64,000 bases of DNA, from assembly GCA_024207135.1 (NCBI GenBank), contig CP042428.1, forward strand, positions 124,001-188,000, in the 5' to 3' direction. The DNA comes from Arthrobacter sp. C2. Its GTDB lineage: Bacteria; Actinomycetota; Actinomycetes; Actinomycetales; Micrococcaceae. Of this stretch, positions 31,977-41,333 are shown piece after piece (positions within the stretch are counted from its first letter, which is position 1; the number at the start of each line of letters is the position of its first letter). The translations under genes were made by a program, and so were the position numbers. The notes beneath the pieces were generated by a model that was not told the origin of the DNA, did no database searches, and saw only the letters and a program-made list of their open reading frames with translations.

Positions 31977-34028
31977 CTAGAAGTTTCCTCCCGCGCCATC
32001 GCCGAATCCGCCGCCGAAGCCACCGCCGCCGCCGAATCCGCCGAACCCGCCGCCGCCGAAGATGCCGCCGCCGGAATCACCGGAGTGCGAGCCGCCGCGC
32101 AGGATGGAATCGATGAGGATGCCGCCGAGGATGGCTCCGCCCAGGCCGTTGCTTCCGCCCCGGCCGCCGCCGAACCCGCCGCCGAAGCCGTTGACGTCGT
32201 TCTCCGCCTCGCGGGCGGCCTGGTCGGCCAGCGCCGAGGCGTGCTCGGCGTAGGACAGGGCATTGACCGGGTCGGAGGAGGCCAGGCGCAGCGCTTCCTC
32301 GAGGTTTCGCTGGGCTTCTGCCAGCCGGGTGCGGGCCGTGGCCCCGACGCCGCCGCGACGGGCGCGGATGAAGTCGTCGGTGCCGGTGATCTTCATTTGC
32401 GCGGAGCGGATGGCCGCCTGCAGCTGGTCGGCCGCACGGCGGTTGCGTTCCTGCGCATCGCGGATCTGGTTCAGCTGCTCGTTCAGCGGGCGAAGCCCGG
32501 CGTCGACTTCGGCCAGCAAGGCGACCGGGTCCACCCGTCCGGTGCCGACCTGCGCCTGGACCGAGGACAGCGCGGATTCCAGGGCGGCGACGGATCCGGC
32601 CAGCTCCGGGTTGGAACCGTTGGCGACCAGGGCGCGTCCCTGGGCCAGGTCCTGGGCGGCGGTGGAGACCAGGGACTCGAGGTCGGTGCGGGCCTTGTCC
32701 AGGTCGTCCCCGGCGTGCGCAACGGCGTCGAGCAGCACGGTGGCCTGGTGCACGGCGTCCTCCCCGGCGCGGACCGCAACGGCGGCCTCGGCGGTTTCGG
32801 CCGCGGCGATCTTCGCCTCGGCGGTGGACACCGCGGTGTCGGCGAAGTCCAGCCGTTCGGTGGCCTCGGCGATATTGGTGTGGACCTGGTTCAGCGCGCT
32901 GTCGGTGTAGCGGGCTGCGAACTCGGTGAGCTGGGACTGGACCGAGCCGACGCGCTGGCGCAGCGGCACGATCCGGGCCTTGAGCGAGGCGGCGGCCTCC
33001 GGTGCGTTCTTTTCCAGCTCGCGCAGCGAGGCGAATTCCTCGGTGTGCTGCTCGAGGGTCTCGTTGACGGCCTCGCAGCGGCGGATGATCTCACCGAGCC
33101 AGGAACGCTGTTCTTCCTCGGTGTCGGGGATCTCGTCGTCCAATTGCTGCTGCAGCTTGAAGGACTCGGACATGTGGGTCTTGGCCGTCTCGATGTCCTC
33201 CGCGAAGGGCTTGATGGCGGCCTCGCCGAATTGCGCCTGGGCGAAGCCGACCTCCTGCTCGGAGGAGCGGATGGCGTCGTCGGCGGCAATGAGCAGGCTG
33301 CCGGCCTTGGTGCGCAATTCCGGGATGCCCAGCGACGCCAGGGGGTCCAGCGGCTTGCCGTCGGGACCGGTGGCCACCTGCGGGAGCTGCGCGGGGAGCT
33401 TCTTGCGGCGCGTCAGCGCCCAGGCGGTCGCGCCGCCGACCACCACGACGCCGCCGACCAGCAGCCAGCCGGCGGTGCCGCCGCCGGATCCGCCGTTGGA
33501 GCCCGAACCGTTCGAGCCGGTGGCTGCTTCGTCGCCGTCGGGGGTCTTGCCGTTGGAGACGTTTTCGATGCCGGTGACCGCGCCCAGGGCAGCTGCTGCC
33601 CACTCATCGTCGGACAACTCCGGCTTGACCATCTGGTTGAAGATGTCCTGCTGGAATTCGTGCAGTTCGCTGCGGTCGTTGGTGACCAACGTGCCGAAGC
33701 GCTGCTGCGTTGCGACGGCCAGCACCATGTCGCTGGTGCCCATGTTCTTGGACTCGGCAACCTTTTCGATCCAGGCCGCGGGGTCGTCCGGGTTGCTGAA
33801 GGTGTCGACGTAGATGACGTAGAGCGACTGGCCGGTGTCCCGTTGCAGCTGCTTCACCGCGTTCTCGACCTCGGAGGCGTCCGAACCCAGGACGTTGGCC
33901 TGGTCCACGACGAACTGCCCCGGGGGGATCTGCACGGGGGAGTCGGCCAGGGCCGGGGGTGCAAGCATGAACAGGGACAAGATTCCTGCGGAGGCAACAA
34001 GTGCCATCCGCCGGGGGAGCGATTTCAT
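31977..34028 (-). CDS. Secreted TPM-domain protein with coiled coil and Gly-rich tail
   Basis: 683 residues: signal peptide 1-29 (PPALADS), TPM domain about 35-155 (a beta-alpha fold found in phosphatase-like and photosystem-repair proteins), a linker, a transmembrane helix at about 190-212, long helical region about 260-560, and a Gly/Phe-rich tail from about 590 (GGGFGGFGGGGGFGGG). The TPM domain faces outside and the helices and tail are cytoplasmic. Upstream of and collinear with pspA, a pairing common in actinobacteria, so probably a membrane partner of PspA. Exact activity unknown. Confidence 0.85.
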   Translation of the reverse strand: MKSLPRRMALVASAGILSLFMLAPPALADSPVQIPPGQFVVDQANVLGSDASEVENAVKQLQRDTGQSLYVIYVDTFSNPDDPAAWIEKVAESKNMGTSDMVLAVATQQRFGTLVTNDRSELHEFQQDIFNQMVKPELSDDEWAAAALGAVTGIENVSNGKTPDGDEAATGSNGSGSNGGSGGGTAGWLLVGGVVVVGGATAWALTRRKKLPAQLPQVATGPDGKPLDPLASLGIPELRTKAGSLLIAADDAIRSSEQEVGFAQAQFGEAAIKPFAEDIETAKTHMSESFKLQQQLDDEIPDTEEEQRSWLGEIIRRCEAVNETLEQHTEEFASLRELEKNAPEAAASLKARIVPLRQRVGSVQSQLTEFAARYTDSALNQVHTNIAEATERLDFADTAVSTAEAKIAAAETAEAAVAVRAGEDAVHQATVLLDAVAHAGDDLDKARTDLESLVSTAAQDLAQGRALVANGSNPELAGSVAALESALSSVQAQVGTGRVDPVALLAEVDAGLRPLNEQLNQIRDAQERNRRAADQLQAAIRSAQMKITGTDDFIRARRGGVGATARTRLAEAQRNLEEALRLASSDPVNALSYAEHASALADQAAREAENDVNGFGGGFGGGRGGSNGLGGAILGGILIDSILRGGSHSGDSGGGIFGGGGFGGFGGGGGFGGGFGDGAGGNF

Positions 34029-34301
34029 GGTTTTCCTTCACCCTTGCATGGTCGGCCGCAGAAAATGCGCGTATCGTTGCATGATTCCATGCAACTCTCC
34101 GGTTTCTGCTGTCGATGTTGATTCTAGGTGGGTGAATCGCGCGAGTCCACAGAATCGCCGGTGCACGGGGCAGGCGGTTTCCGAATCACACCTTCTCACA
34201 GCCGACACTCAGGTTCTCCTTTTCGCCGCCACAGCCCTTGCGGGCATAGTTGTAACCAGGAAACGCAGAGGAATCCACCGTCAGGGATGGGAAGAACAGT
34301 C
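34029..34301. promoter_or_regulatory. Divergent promoter region of the TPM-PspA operon and htrA
   Basis: A 273-bp gap between two envelope-stress-related genes read in opposite directions. It is somewhat less G+C rich than the genes. No confident promoter elements were assigned; shared control of both sides is plausible. Confidence 0.35.
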
Positions 34302-35951
34302 ATGAGCGAGAACCAGTTTGAGCAGCCGGGCACCGGCCGAGATCCGGAACGGCAGCCGGAATCCGGTGCCGTGCCGCCGCGGCCCGCGACCCCGCCGAGC
34401 ACCCCCGCCAACGGATTGGGCGACGCGTCCGCGGGCACCGAGGGCACGCAGCCGGTCTCCCGCATCGAGGGGGCCGCGGATCCGACGCAGGCACTGCCGC
34501 GCCACTCGGGCAACCCGGGCCAGGACGCATCGGCACCGGACGCATCGGCCCAGGGTCCGGCAGCCGGCGCGCAGCCGCAGCATCACTACGGGGCCCCGGC
34601 CGCGGCGCAGCAGCCGGCGCATGCCTGGAACTCCGCGCCGCAGGGCGGTTCGCCCTACGGCACCCCGACCGCCGAGGAACACGCCTCCGCCTTCGGTGCA
34701 CCGCTGCCCCCGGCCCGGAACAACGCGCCGAAGAAGTTCACCTCCGGTGCCCTGATCGTGGGCATGGTCGCCGCCGCCTTCATCGGCGCGGGCGGCGCAG
34801 TGGGCGCCAACTACGTGATGAATTCCAATCCCACGGCAGCGGCCTCGTCGAGCACCACCCCGCAGGGCGACGTGGTCATCAACAACCCGAAGAACGTCAC
34901 AGCGGTCACCGCCGCGGCCGCCAAGGCCAGCCCCAGCGTCGTGACCATCGACGTCGCCGGCAGCTCCGAGGCTGGCTCGGGCTCGGGCATCATCCTGGAC
35001 AAGGCCGGGCACATCCTGACCAACACCCACGTGGTGACCCTGGGCGGGACCACCAACAGCCCGAAGATCGCGGTGCGCACCTCCGACGGGAAGGTCCACG
35101 ACGCCACCGTGGTGGGCACCGACCCGCTCTCGGATTTGGCAGTGATCAAGATCGAGGCGCAGGACCTGGTCCCGGCCGAGCTGGGCACCTCCGGGAGCCT
35201 GAACGTGGGCGACACCGCCATCGCGATCGGCGCCCCGCTGGGCCTGAGCGGCACCGTCACCGACGGCATCATTTCCACGCTGAACCGCACCATCTCCGTC
35301 GCCTCCTCCGCGGTGCCCAAGCAGTCCGAGGGCAACGACTCGAACGACAACGGCAACCAGTTCAACTTCCAGTTCCCCGGCGCCCCGGAGCAGCAGCAAC
35401 AGCCATCCAGCTCCGAGGGCTCGATCTTCATCAACGTGATCCAGACCGACGCGGCCATCAACCACGGCAACTCCGGCGGCGCGCTGGTGGACGTGAACGG
35501 GAACATCATCGGGGTGAACGTCGCGATTGCCTCCTCCGGCTCCAGCGCCAGCTCCTCGGGCGACAGCGGATCGATCGGCGTCGGGTTCGCCATCCCGATC
35601 GACTACGCCAAGCGCATCGCCAACGACATCATCGACAACGGCTCGGCCACCCACGGGCTGCTCGGGGTCACGGTGCAGGCCAAGGCCGCCAGCGCCAACG
35701 GCTCGAACGCGTCCTCGTTCAGCGTCGGCGCCGAGGTCAAGGAGGTCGTCGCCGACAGCCCGGCGGCCAAGGCGGGATTGAAGGCGGGCGACGTGATCAC
35801 CGGCGTGGATGCACGCAGCATCTCCGACAGCACCTCGCTGACCGCCGCGATCCGCGAGATCCCGGCCGGCGGCACCACGGTGGTCCACTACTCCCGCGGC
35901 GGCGCCGCGGAGTCGACCACCGTGACGGTGGGCAAGACCCCGGCGCAGTAG
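34302..35951 (+). CDS. HtrA/DegP-like membrane-anchored serine protease with PDZ domain
   Basis: 549 residues. Pro/Ala-rich cytoplasmic N-terminus (1-145), transmembrane helix about 147-170, chymotrypsin-fold protease about 205-440 and PDZ about 455-545. Catalytic triad: His near 241 (THVV), Asp near 277 (SDLAVI), Ser near 390 (GNSGGAL). It degrades or refolds misfolded envelope proteins. ATG 34302 follows GAACAGTC; no better Shine-Dalgarno. The long low-complexity insert with Gln/Asn (about 340-370) in the protease is typical of these Micrococcaceae enzymes. Monocistronic, divergent from the TPM-PspA operon. Confidence 0.92.
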   Translation: MSENQFEQPGTGRDPERQPESGAVPPRPATPPSTPANGLGDASAGTEGTQPVSRIEGAADPTQALPRHSGNPGQDASAPDASAQGPAAGAQPQHHYGAPAAAQQPAHAWNSAPQGGSPYGTPTAEEHASAFGAPLPPARNNAPKKFTSGALIVGMVAAAFIGAGGAVGANYVMNSNPTAAASSSTTPQGDVVINNPKNVTAVTAAAAKASPSVVTIDVAGSSEAGSGSGIILDKAGHILTNTHVVTLGGTTNSPKIAVRTSDGKVHDATVVGTDPLSDLAVIKIEAQDLVPAELGTSGSLNVGDTAIAIGAPLGLSGTVTDGIISTLNRTISVASSAVPKQSEGNDSNDNGNQFNFQFPGAPEQQQQPSSSEGSIFINVIQTDAAINHGNSGGALVDVNGNIIGVNVAIASSGSSASSSGDSGSIGVGFAIPIDYAKRIANDIIDNGSATHGLLGVTVQAKAASANGSNASSFSVGAEVKEVVADSPAAKAGLKAGDVITGVDARSISDSTSLTAAIREIPAGGTTVVHYSRGGAAESTTVTVGKTPAQ

Positions 35952-36293
35952 CGGCGCACCCTGGCGACACACGGCGCAACATGGCCGGTGCCGCCGGGGG
36001 TCACACCGCGCAACGCGGGGCAATGCGGTGAAACATTGACGGACGCGGCGTGCCGGCGGCCAGGGCCATCCCCGGCGCCCGGTGCGCCGCGTTTGCCGCA
36101 TGCGCGCGCGCTTGCCGCGCCGGTGCACCCGCCCCGCCCCGCCGTCCGCCCGGGGCCGGGCCAGCGGGCGCCTCCGGGCACCGATACGATGGACCCTGGG
36201 AGATCGGCCGGTCCCGCCCGCCATCGGCGGCGCCCGGTGCGCACCGGACGCCCTCTCCCACGCAGATCTGTCCAAGTTTCCAGAAAGGCAGCA
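35952..36293. other. 342-bp GC-rich gap before etfB
   Basis: No gene seen. TACGAT near 36184 may be the -10 of etfB. CAGAAAGGCAGCA precedes the etfB ATG and gives its ribosome site. No strong terminator for htrA was recognised. Confidence 0.3.
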
Positions 36294-37115
36294 ATGAGCC
36301 AGAACACCGGCACGCCCCTGAACATTCTCGTGTTGGTCAAACACGTGCCAGATGTCCAATTCGAGCGGCACCTGACCTCACCGGGGCAACGCCTGGACCG
36401 CTCCGACTCGGTCCTGTCGGAACTCGACGAGTACGCCATCGAGGCGGCCCTGGCCCTGTCCGAGTCCCGCGGCGGCGAGAAGGCGGGGAACACCGTCACG
36501 GCCATGACCATGGGTCCCGACGCAGCGGCGAACGCCGTGAAGAAGTCCCTGCAGATGGGGGCGGCCGCGGGCGTGCACATTTGTGATCCCGCGCTGGCGG
36601 GTTCCGACGCCGGGGCGACCTCCCTGGTGCTGGCCACCGCCATCAAGCAGCTGGGCGGCTTCGACGTGGTACTCACCGGCATGGCCTCCACCGACGCGGA
36701 GACCTCGCTGGTCCCCGCACAGCTGGCCGAACGCCTGGGCCTGGCGCAGCTGACCAACCTCTCGAAGCTGGAAATCGCGCCCGGAACCACCACGGTCACC
36801 GGGCTGCGCGTCGGCGAGGACGGGGTCCAGTCACTGGAAGCCGCGCTGCCGGTGCTGGTCTCGGTCACCGACCAGGCCAACGAGCCGCGCTACCCGAACT
36901 TCCGCGGGATCCTGGCGGCGAAGAAGAAGAAGATCACCACGCTGACGCTCGCCGAACTGGGCCTGGCCGAGGGGGCCGTGGGCGCCGCGGGGTCCGCGAC
37001 CCGCGTGCTCTCCGCCGCACCGCGCCCGCCGCGCGCCGCGGGGCAGGTCATCACCGATTCCGGCGAGGCCGGCATCGCGCTGGTGGACTTCCTGGCCGAC
37101 GCCAAGCTGATCTAG
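36294..37115 (+). CDS. etfB: Electron transfer flavoprotein, beta subunit
   Basis: 273 residues; binds AMP and, with EtfA, takes electrons from acyl-CoA and other dehydrogenases to the quinone pool through ETF:QO. The N-terminal ILVLVKHVPDVQ, DEYAIEAALAL and the GMASTDAETSLVPAQLAERLGL adenine-binding segment (about 125-147) identify the family, and PNFRGILAAKKKKI is the beta-subunit signature. AGAAAGG is upstream of the ATG. etfA follows 22 bp later. Confidence 0.95.
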   Translation: MSQNTGTPLNILVLVKHVPDVQFERHLTSPGQRLDRSDSVLSELDEYAIEAALALSESRGGEKAGNTVTAMTMGPDAAANAVKKSLQMGAAAGVHICDPALAGSDAGATSLVLATAIKQLGGFDVVLTGMASTDAETSLVPAQLAERLGLAQLTNLSKLEIAPGTTTVTGLRVGEDGVQSLEAALPVLVSVTDQANEPRYPNFRGILAAKKKKITTLTLAELGLAEGAVGAAGSATRVLSAAPRPPRAAGQVITDSGEAGIALVDFLADAKLI

Positions 37116-37137
37116 CACCACTTTCAAGGGGAACAAC

Positions 37138-38091
37138 ATGTCGAACATCCTGGTATACATCCACGCCCCCGCCGGCGCGCCGACCAAGGGGCAGCGCGAG
37201 CTGCTGGCCCTGGCCGCCCGCCTGGGCGAGGCCAGCGCGGTGCTGGGCGGCCCGGCCGACGCCGCCGCACTGTCAGGGCTCGCCTCCGCGGGCGCCACCG
37301 GCTTCTACGCCGCGGCCGGCGGCCTGGACGCCACCGGGCTCATCGCCCCGGCGGTCTCGCTGCTGGAGGCCGCGGTGCGCGCATCGGGCGCCACCGCGGT
37401 GCTGCTGCCCAACACCGTCGAGGGACGTGAAATCGCCGCACGCGCCGCCGTGCGGCTGGACGCCGGGGTCATCACCGACGCCATCGACGTCGACGCGGAT
37501 TTCACCGTGACCAAGCCGGTGCTCGCCGGCAGCTACACCGTCAAGGCGCAGGCGACCCGCGGCCCGGCGTTGATCACGCTCAAGGCCAACAGCGTCGAGC
37601 TGCGCGAGGCGGCCCCCGCCGCCGGCGCGGCAGCCCCGGTGCACGAGCTCGAACTCGGTGAGGCCGGCCCGGCGGCCCGCATCACCGCCACCGCCGAGCA
37701 CACCGCCACCGGCCGCCCGGAACTTTCCGAGGCCCGCTTTGTGGTGGCCGGCGGACGCGGCGTGGACGGGGACTTCGGCCCCGTCGAGGATCTTGCCGAC
37801 GCGCTGGGCGCGGCGGTGGGCGCCTCGCGCGCCGCCACCGACGCCGGGTGGATCGACCACTCCGCGCAGGTCGGGCAGACCGGCACGACGGTCTCCCCGC
37901 AGCTGTACATCTCCGCCGGGATCTCCGGGGCGATCCAGCAGAAGGCCGGCATGCAGACCGCCAAGACCATCATCGCGATCAACAAGGACCCCGACGCACC
38001 GGTGTTCGAGATCGCGGACCTGGGCATCGTGGGCGATTTGGCCCAGGTGCTGCCGCAGGCCGCCGCCGAGATCCGCCGGCGCAAGGGCTAG
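37138..38091 (+). CDS. etfA: Electron transfer flavoprotein, alpha subunit
   Basis: 317 residues. The FAD-binding C-terminal half carries VVAGGRGV, GASRAATDAGW, QVGQTGTTVSPQLYISAGISGAIQ and INKDPDAPVFEIADLGIVGD, the ETF-alpha signature. AAGGGGAAC is upstream. Forms a heterodimer with EtfB; the two genes are one operon with the PIG-L gene starting 4 bp downstream. Confidence 0.95.
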   Translation: MSNILVYIHAPAGAPTKGQRELLALAARLGEASAVLGGPADAAALSGLASAGATGFYAAAGGLDATGLIAPAVSLLEAAVRASGATAVLLPNTVEGREIAARAAVRLDAGVITDAIDVDADFTVTKPVLAGSYTVKAQATRGPALITLKANSVELREAAPAAGAAAPVHELELGEAGPAARITATAEHTATGRPELSEARFVVAGGRGVDGDFGPVEDLADALGAAVGASRAATDAGWIDHSAQVGQTGTTVSPQLYISAGISGAIQQKAGMQTAKTIIAINKDPDAPVFEIADLGIVGDLAQVLPQAAAEIRRRKG

Positions 38092-38095
38092 TCGC

Positions 38096-38851
38096 GTGGG
38101 CATCTTCGATCCGGCCGTGCAGCAGGTGCGCCGGGTGCTGTGCTTCGGCGCGCACCCCGACGACCTGGACTTCGGGGCCTCGGGCACCGTGGCGGCCTGG
38201 ACCGCCGCGGGCGTGCAGGTCGAGTACTGCATCATGACCGACGGCGACGCCGGGGGCTTCGACGCGCGCACCGCCGAGGCGATCACCGCCACCCGGCATG
38301 CCGAGCAGCGTGCCGCCGCGGCCCTGGTGGGCGTTGACACCGTGCACTTCCTGGGGGAGGCCGACGGGTTCCTGGAGCCCAACCACCGCGTCATGAAGCA
38401 GGTGGTCGCGCTGATCCGCGCGCTGCGCCCCGACGTCGTGCTGGCCATGCACCCGGAACGCAACTGGGAGCGGATCCAGCGCTCGCACCCCGACCACCTG
38501 GCCTGCGGGGAAGCGGTCACCCGGGCCATCTACCCGGCGGTGGAGAACCCGTTCTCCTACCCGGAACTGCTCGAGGCGGGACTGGAAGCGTACAAGCTGC
38601 CGTGGCTGTGGCTCTACGGGGCCCCGGCCGAACGCGAAAACCACCGGGTGGATGTCACCGCGGTGTTCGAGCTCAAGCTCGAGGCGCTGCGCCAACACCT
38701 GAGCCAGCACCCCGACGTGCCGGCCATGGAACGCTACGTGCGCGCCCAGTCCGAGGCGCAGGGCGCCGCGGCGGGGTTCGGGCCCGGTGCTGTGGCCGAG
38801 TCCTTCCACGTGGTCGCGGTCAACGCGGCGGACACCATCGCCGGCTTCTAG
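38096..38851 (+). CDS. PIG-L (LmbE-like) family metal-dependent deacetylase
   Basis: 251 residues. The zinc motif AHPDD near 18-22 with downstream SHPDH near 129 marks N-acetylglucosaminyl deacetylases of the MshB/Mca/BshB type. It may deacetylate a mycothiol precursor or conjugate, but the specific substrate is not clear. Starts at GTG 38096, 4 bp after etfA, so translationally linked to the etf operon. A strong terminator follows. Confidence 0.85.
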   Translation: MGIFDPAVQQVRRVLCFGAHPDDLDFGASGTVAAWTAAGVQVEYCIMTDGDAGGFDARTAEAITATRHAEQRAAAALVGVDTVHFLGEADGFLEPNHRVMKQVVALIRALRPDVVLAMHPERNWERIQRSHPDHLACGEAVTRAIYPAVENPFSYPELLEAGLEAYKLPWLWLYGAPAERENHRVDVTAVFELKLEALRQHLSQHPDVPAMERYVRAQSEAQGAAAGFGPGAVAESFHVVAVNAADTIAGF

Positions 38852-38905
38852 CCCGGGCGCTTCCGGCCCCGGCGCTTCCAGCCGCAGGCCGGCGGCGCCT
38901 TAAAC

Positions 38906-38949
38906 ACGAGTGGGCCGCCTCCCTGTCGCAGGGGAGGCGGCCCACTCGT
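38906..38949. terminator. Bidirectional terminator between converging genes
   Basis: Perfect 18-bp arms (38906-38923 and 38932-38949) with an 8-nt loop, between the PIG-L gene and the oppositely oriented RskA-like gene. Confidence 0.8.
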
Positions 38950-38990
38950 CGTGGGCGGCGCGGGTGCCGCGCCGGGACCGCAATCGTGCG

Positions 38991-39548
38991 CTACTTGGCC
39001 TCGGGCAAATCCAGCACGGCCAACGGCTCGGTGCTCGGGGCGGTGCTGCTTCCGTCGCCCGGTTCCACCGAGACCATGACGGAGGCGAGCTGGTCCACCC
39101 CGTTGAACCCCTCCTTGACGGGCTTGTCCGACGGGGCGATGGTGGCCAGCAGGGTGGGCCGGTCGGTGGAGGCCTCGATGAGCCACACCACGTAGTCCTC
39201 GGTGGGGTCGATGGCCGGCAAGCCGGTCAGCTCGATCATCCCGGCGTCGGCCTTCGCGGAGGTCTTGAGCACCGCATGCCCGCCGCCCTCGAGATCGGCC
39301 TGGGCGACGACCTGGTCGGAGGCACGTTCGACCTTGGAAACGTAGTTGGTCGGAATCAGGTTCACCAGCCCGGCGACCAGGCCGATGACGACCACCGCCA
39401 GGGCCGCGACCACGAACATCCACCTCTTGAGCGGGCGCCGTGCGGGGGACTCGGCGTCCGTGGACACCGCATCGACAAGATCCATGCCGAGGTCGTCGTC
39501 GTTCTCGTCGCCGCGGTGCGCAGGGTATGCGGGATCGGTGCCGGTCAT
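38991..39548 (-). CDS. Single-pass protein with anti-sigma-K (RskA) C-terminal domain
   Basis: 185 residues: acidic cytoplasmic N-terminus (1-45), transmembrane helix about 47-67, extracellular RskA-like domain about 75-185 (EDYVVWLIEASTDRPTLLATI). True RskA carries a zinc-binding anti-sigma domain at its N-terminus; none is visible here and no sigma gene is adjacent, so it may not be an anti-sigma factor. ATG 39548 with AAAGGATGG upstream is chosen over 39596. Confidence 0.75.
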   Translation of the reverse strand: MTGTDPAYPAHRGDENDDDLGMDLVDAVSTDAESPARRPLKRWMFVVAALAVVVIGLVAGLVNLIPTNYVSKVERASDQVVAQADLEGGGHAVLKTSAKADAGMIELTGLPAIDPTEDYVVWLIEASTDRPTLLATIAPSDKPVKEGFNGVDQLASVMVSVEPGDGSSTAPSTEPLAVLDLPEAK

Positions 39549-39625
39549 GATGTTGCCATCCTTTTCAAAGAGCGGGGGGTGGCCGGTGATTGCCACGTGT
39601 AAGCATAGGGCAGAAGGCTAGGTAT

Positions 39626-40096
39626 TCAGTGTGTGCCGCCGGGGACGAAGCCGTGCTGGCGCCAGGCTTCGTAGAGCGCGATCGATGCGGAATTTGCGAG
39701 GTTCAGCGAGCGGCGGGCCTCGAGCATCGGCAACCTGACGGTGGCGGTGATGTGCGCATCGTTCTTCAATTCCGCCGGCAGCCCGACGGACTCGGGGCCG
39801 AAGAGCAGCACGTCGCCCGGTTCGTAGGACACTTCCGTGTAGAGCGTGCTGCCCTCGGAGGTGAAGGCGAAGACGCGGGCGGGGGCCAGGGCCGCCCAGG
39901 CGGATTCGATGTCCGGGTGCACGGTGACCACGGCCAGGTCGTGGTAGTCCAGGCCGGCTCGGCGCAGCTTGGAGTCCTCGAAGTCGAAGCCCAGCGGCTC
40001 GACGAGGTGCAGTTCGGCGCCGGTCACCGCGGCCAGGCGGATGGCGTTGCCGGTATTGCCGGGAATTTCGGGAGTGTAAAAAAGGATTCGGAACAC
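39626..40096 (-). CDS. trmL: tRNA (cytidine(34)/uridine-2'-O)-methyltransferase
   Basis: 156-residue SPOUT methyltransferase that 2'-O-methylates the wobble base of tRNA-Leu. It shows ILFYTPEIPGNTGNAIRLAA near the N-terminus, FGPESVGLP near 100 and the knot segment RSLNLANSASIALYEAW near 130-146. The GTG at 40096 is chosen because the family starts this way (V/M-FRILFYTPEIP). Single gene; the RskA-like gene is downstream. Confidence 0.93.
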   Translation of the reverse strand: MFRILFYTPEIPGNTGNAIRLAAVTGAELHLVEPLGFDFEDSKLRRAGLDYHDLAVVTVHPDIESAWAALAPARVFAFTSEGSTLYTEVSYEPGDVLLFGPESVGLPAELKNDAHITATVRLPMLEARRSLNLANSASIALYEAWRQHGFVPGGTH

Positions 40097-40203
40097 GCAC
40101 CCCAGTTTACGGTGCGCCGGGCCCGCGCATGGTGCCGGGCGCTCCGGCGGCGGTTCACCGGAGGGTCCGGGGAGGACCTGCGGACGCCGGGGAGCGCACG
40201 TGG

Positions 40204-41151
40204 TTAGTACATTCCGCCGATGAGCCGGGCCAAAATGGTGCGATCCACCACATGCGGGGTGGGCCCGGTGCCCAGGAACATCTTCATTTCCCGCACCAGG
40301 TTCACGGCGTTGACCACGTTGAGCACGTTCATCGGCCCGGGTTCGGCGCCGCGCGCATAGTCGATGACCGGTTCGTGCAGGTTCCCGTCGGGGGACAGGA
40401 TCACCGTCCACCCGGTCACGTTCAGCTCCGGGAAGAGGCCCTGCATCTGGTGCACCACCGGCCCGAGGCGCGGCGGGTCGATGTGCTTGCCGTCGCGCAA
40501 CAGGGTCGAGCCGTCCCAGCGGTAGACACCCCGGGGCAGCAGCATCGAATGCACCAGGGCCAGGCGGTAGCCGCCGAGCAGGGCGTGGTCGATGTACCCG
40601 CCGCCGGGGGCGTGCAGCCCGTTGACGAGCCGGGCCGAGGGCAGGGCGGTGAGCACCTGGCGTGAAAGCAGCTGCACCGAGCGGTTCTCGCGGGCCAGGC
40701 GGGCCTGGGCGCCGAAGATGCCGCGCTTGCGCGGTGCACCGTGGACCTGGCGGATGGAGGTGTCCCGGTCGATGGCCCCGGGCTCCTCGAGCCCCGGCAC
40801 GTAGATCGTCGCGTCGGTGGCCGAGGGGCGGGGACCGGCGGCGCCAAAGCGCATGGACCCGCCGGCCCCCGTGCCCGACGGGTGCCCCGGGTCGGCGCCG
40901 TGGGCACCTGGCGCGGGGGCACCCCCGCGCAGGTAGCTGGACTCGGTGCCGTAGCTGCGGTCGTAGCGGGTGCGGGCGGCCGGGTCGATGAGGGTTTCGT
41001 AGGCGAGCGTGGCGCGGGCAAAGTCCTGGGCGTCGCCGCCGTGGTCGGGGTGCGTGAGCCGGGCCGCCTTGCGGTAGGCGGACTTGATCTCCCGGGGACT
41101 GGCGGTGGGGGCAATGCCCAAGACTTCATAATGGGTTTGCCGCTGGGCCAC
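40204..41151 (-). CDS. J-domain protein of unknown specificity
   Basis: 315 residues. An N-terminal J domain (HYEVLGIAPTASPREIKSAYRKAARLTHPDHGG, with HPD near residue 35) should stimulate an Hsp70 partner. The rest lacks the Gly/Phe and zinc-finger regions of DnaJ and looks like a separate nuclease-related or scaffold domain of unknown function (GNLHEPVIDYARG near the end). ATG 41151 is preceded by GGCGGCC, a weak ribosome site. Common in Arthrobacter genomes as a hypothetical J protein. Confidence 0.8.
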   Translation of the reverse strand: MAQRQTHYEVLGIAPTASPREIKSAYRKAARLTHPDHGGDAQDFARATLAYETLIDPAARTRYDRSYGTESSYLRGGAPAPGAHGADPGHPSGTGAGGSMRFGAAGPRPSATDATIYVPGLEEPGAIDRDTSIRQVHGAPRKRGIFGAQARLARENRSVQLLSRQVLTALPSARLVNGLHAPGGGYIDHALLGGYRLALVHSMLLPRGVYRWDGSTLLRDGKHIDPPRLGPVVHQMQGLFPELNVTGWTVILSPDGNLHEPVIDYARGAEPGPMNVLNVVNAVNLVREMKMFLGTGPTPHVVDRTILARLIGGMY

Positions 41152-41333
41152 GTGGCCGCCTTTCGGTTCGGGGGTGCGTCGAGGACGGGACGTGCGGGTC
41201 CCTGGCCCCTGGGGTGCGCCGGGTCCGAAGCCCGGTATCGCTCCAGCGATCCTACCGGTTCCGGGTGCCGGTTTGCTGGGTGGATGTCCCCCCCCGCCCG
41301 ATCCCCGCGGCCGTGGCCCGGGGGGTGCGGCCC

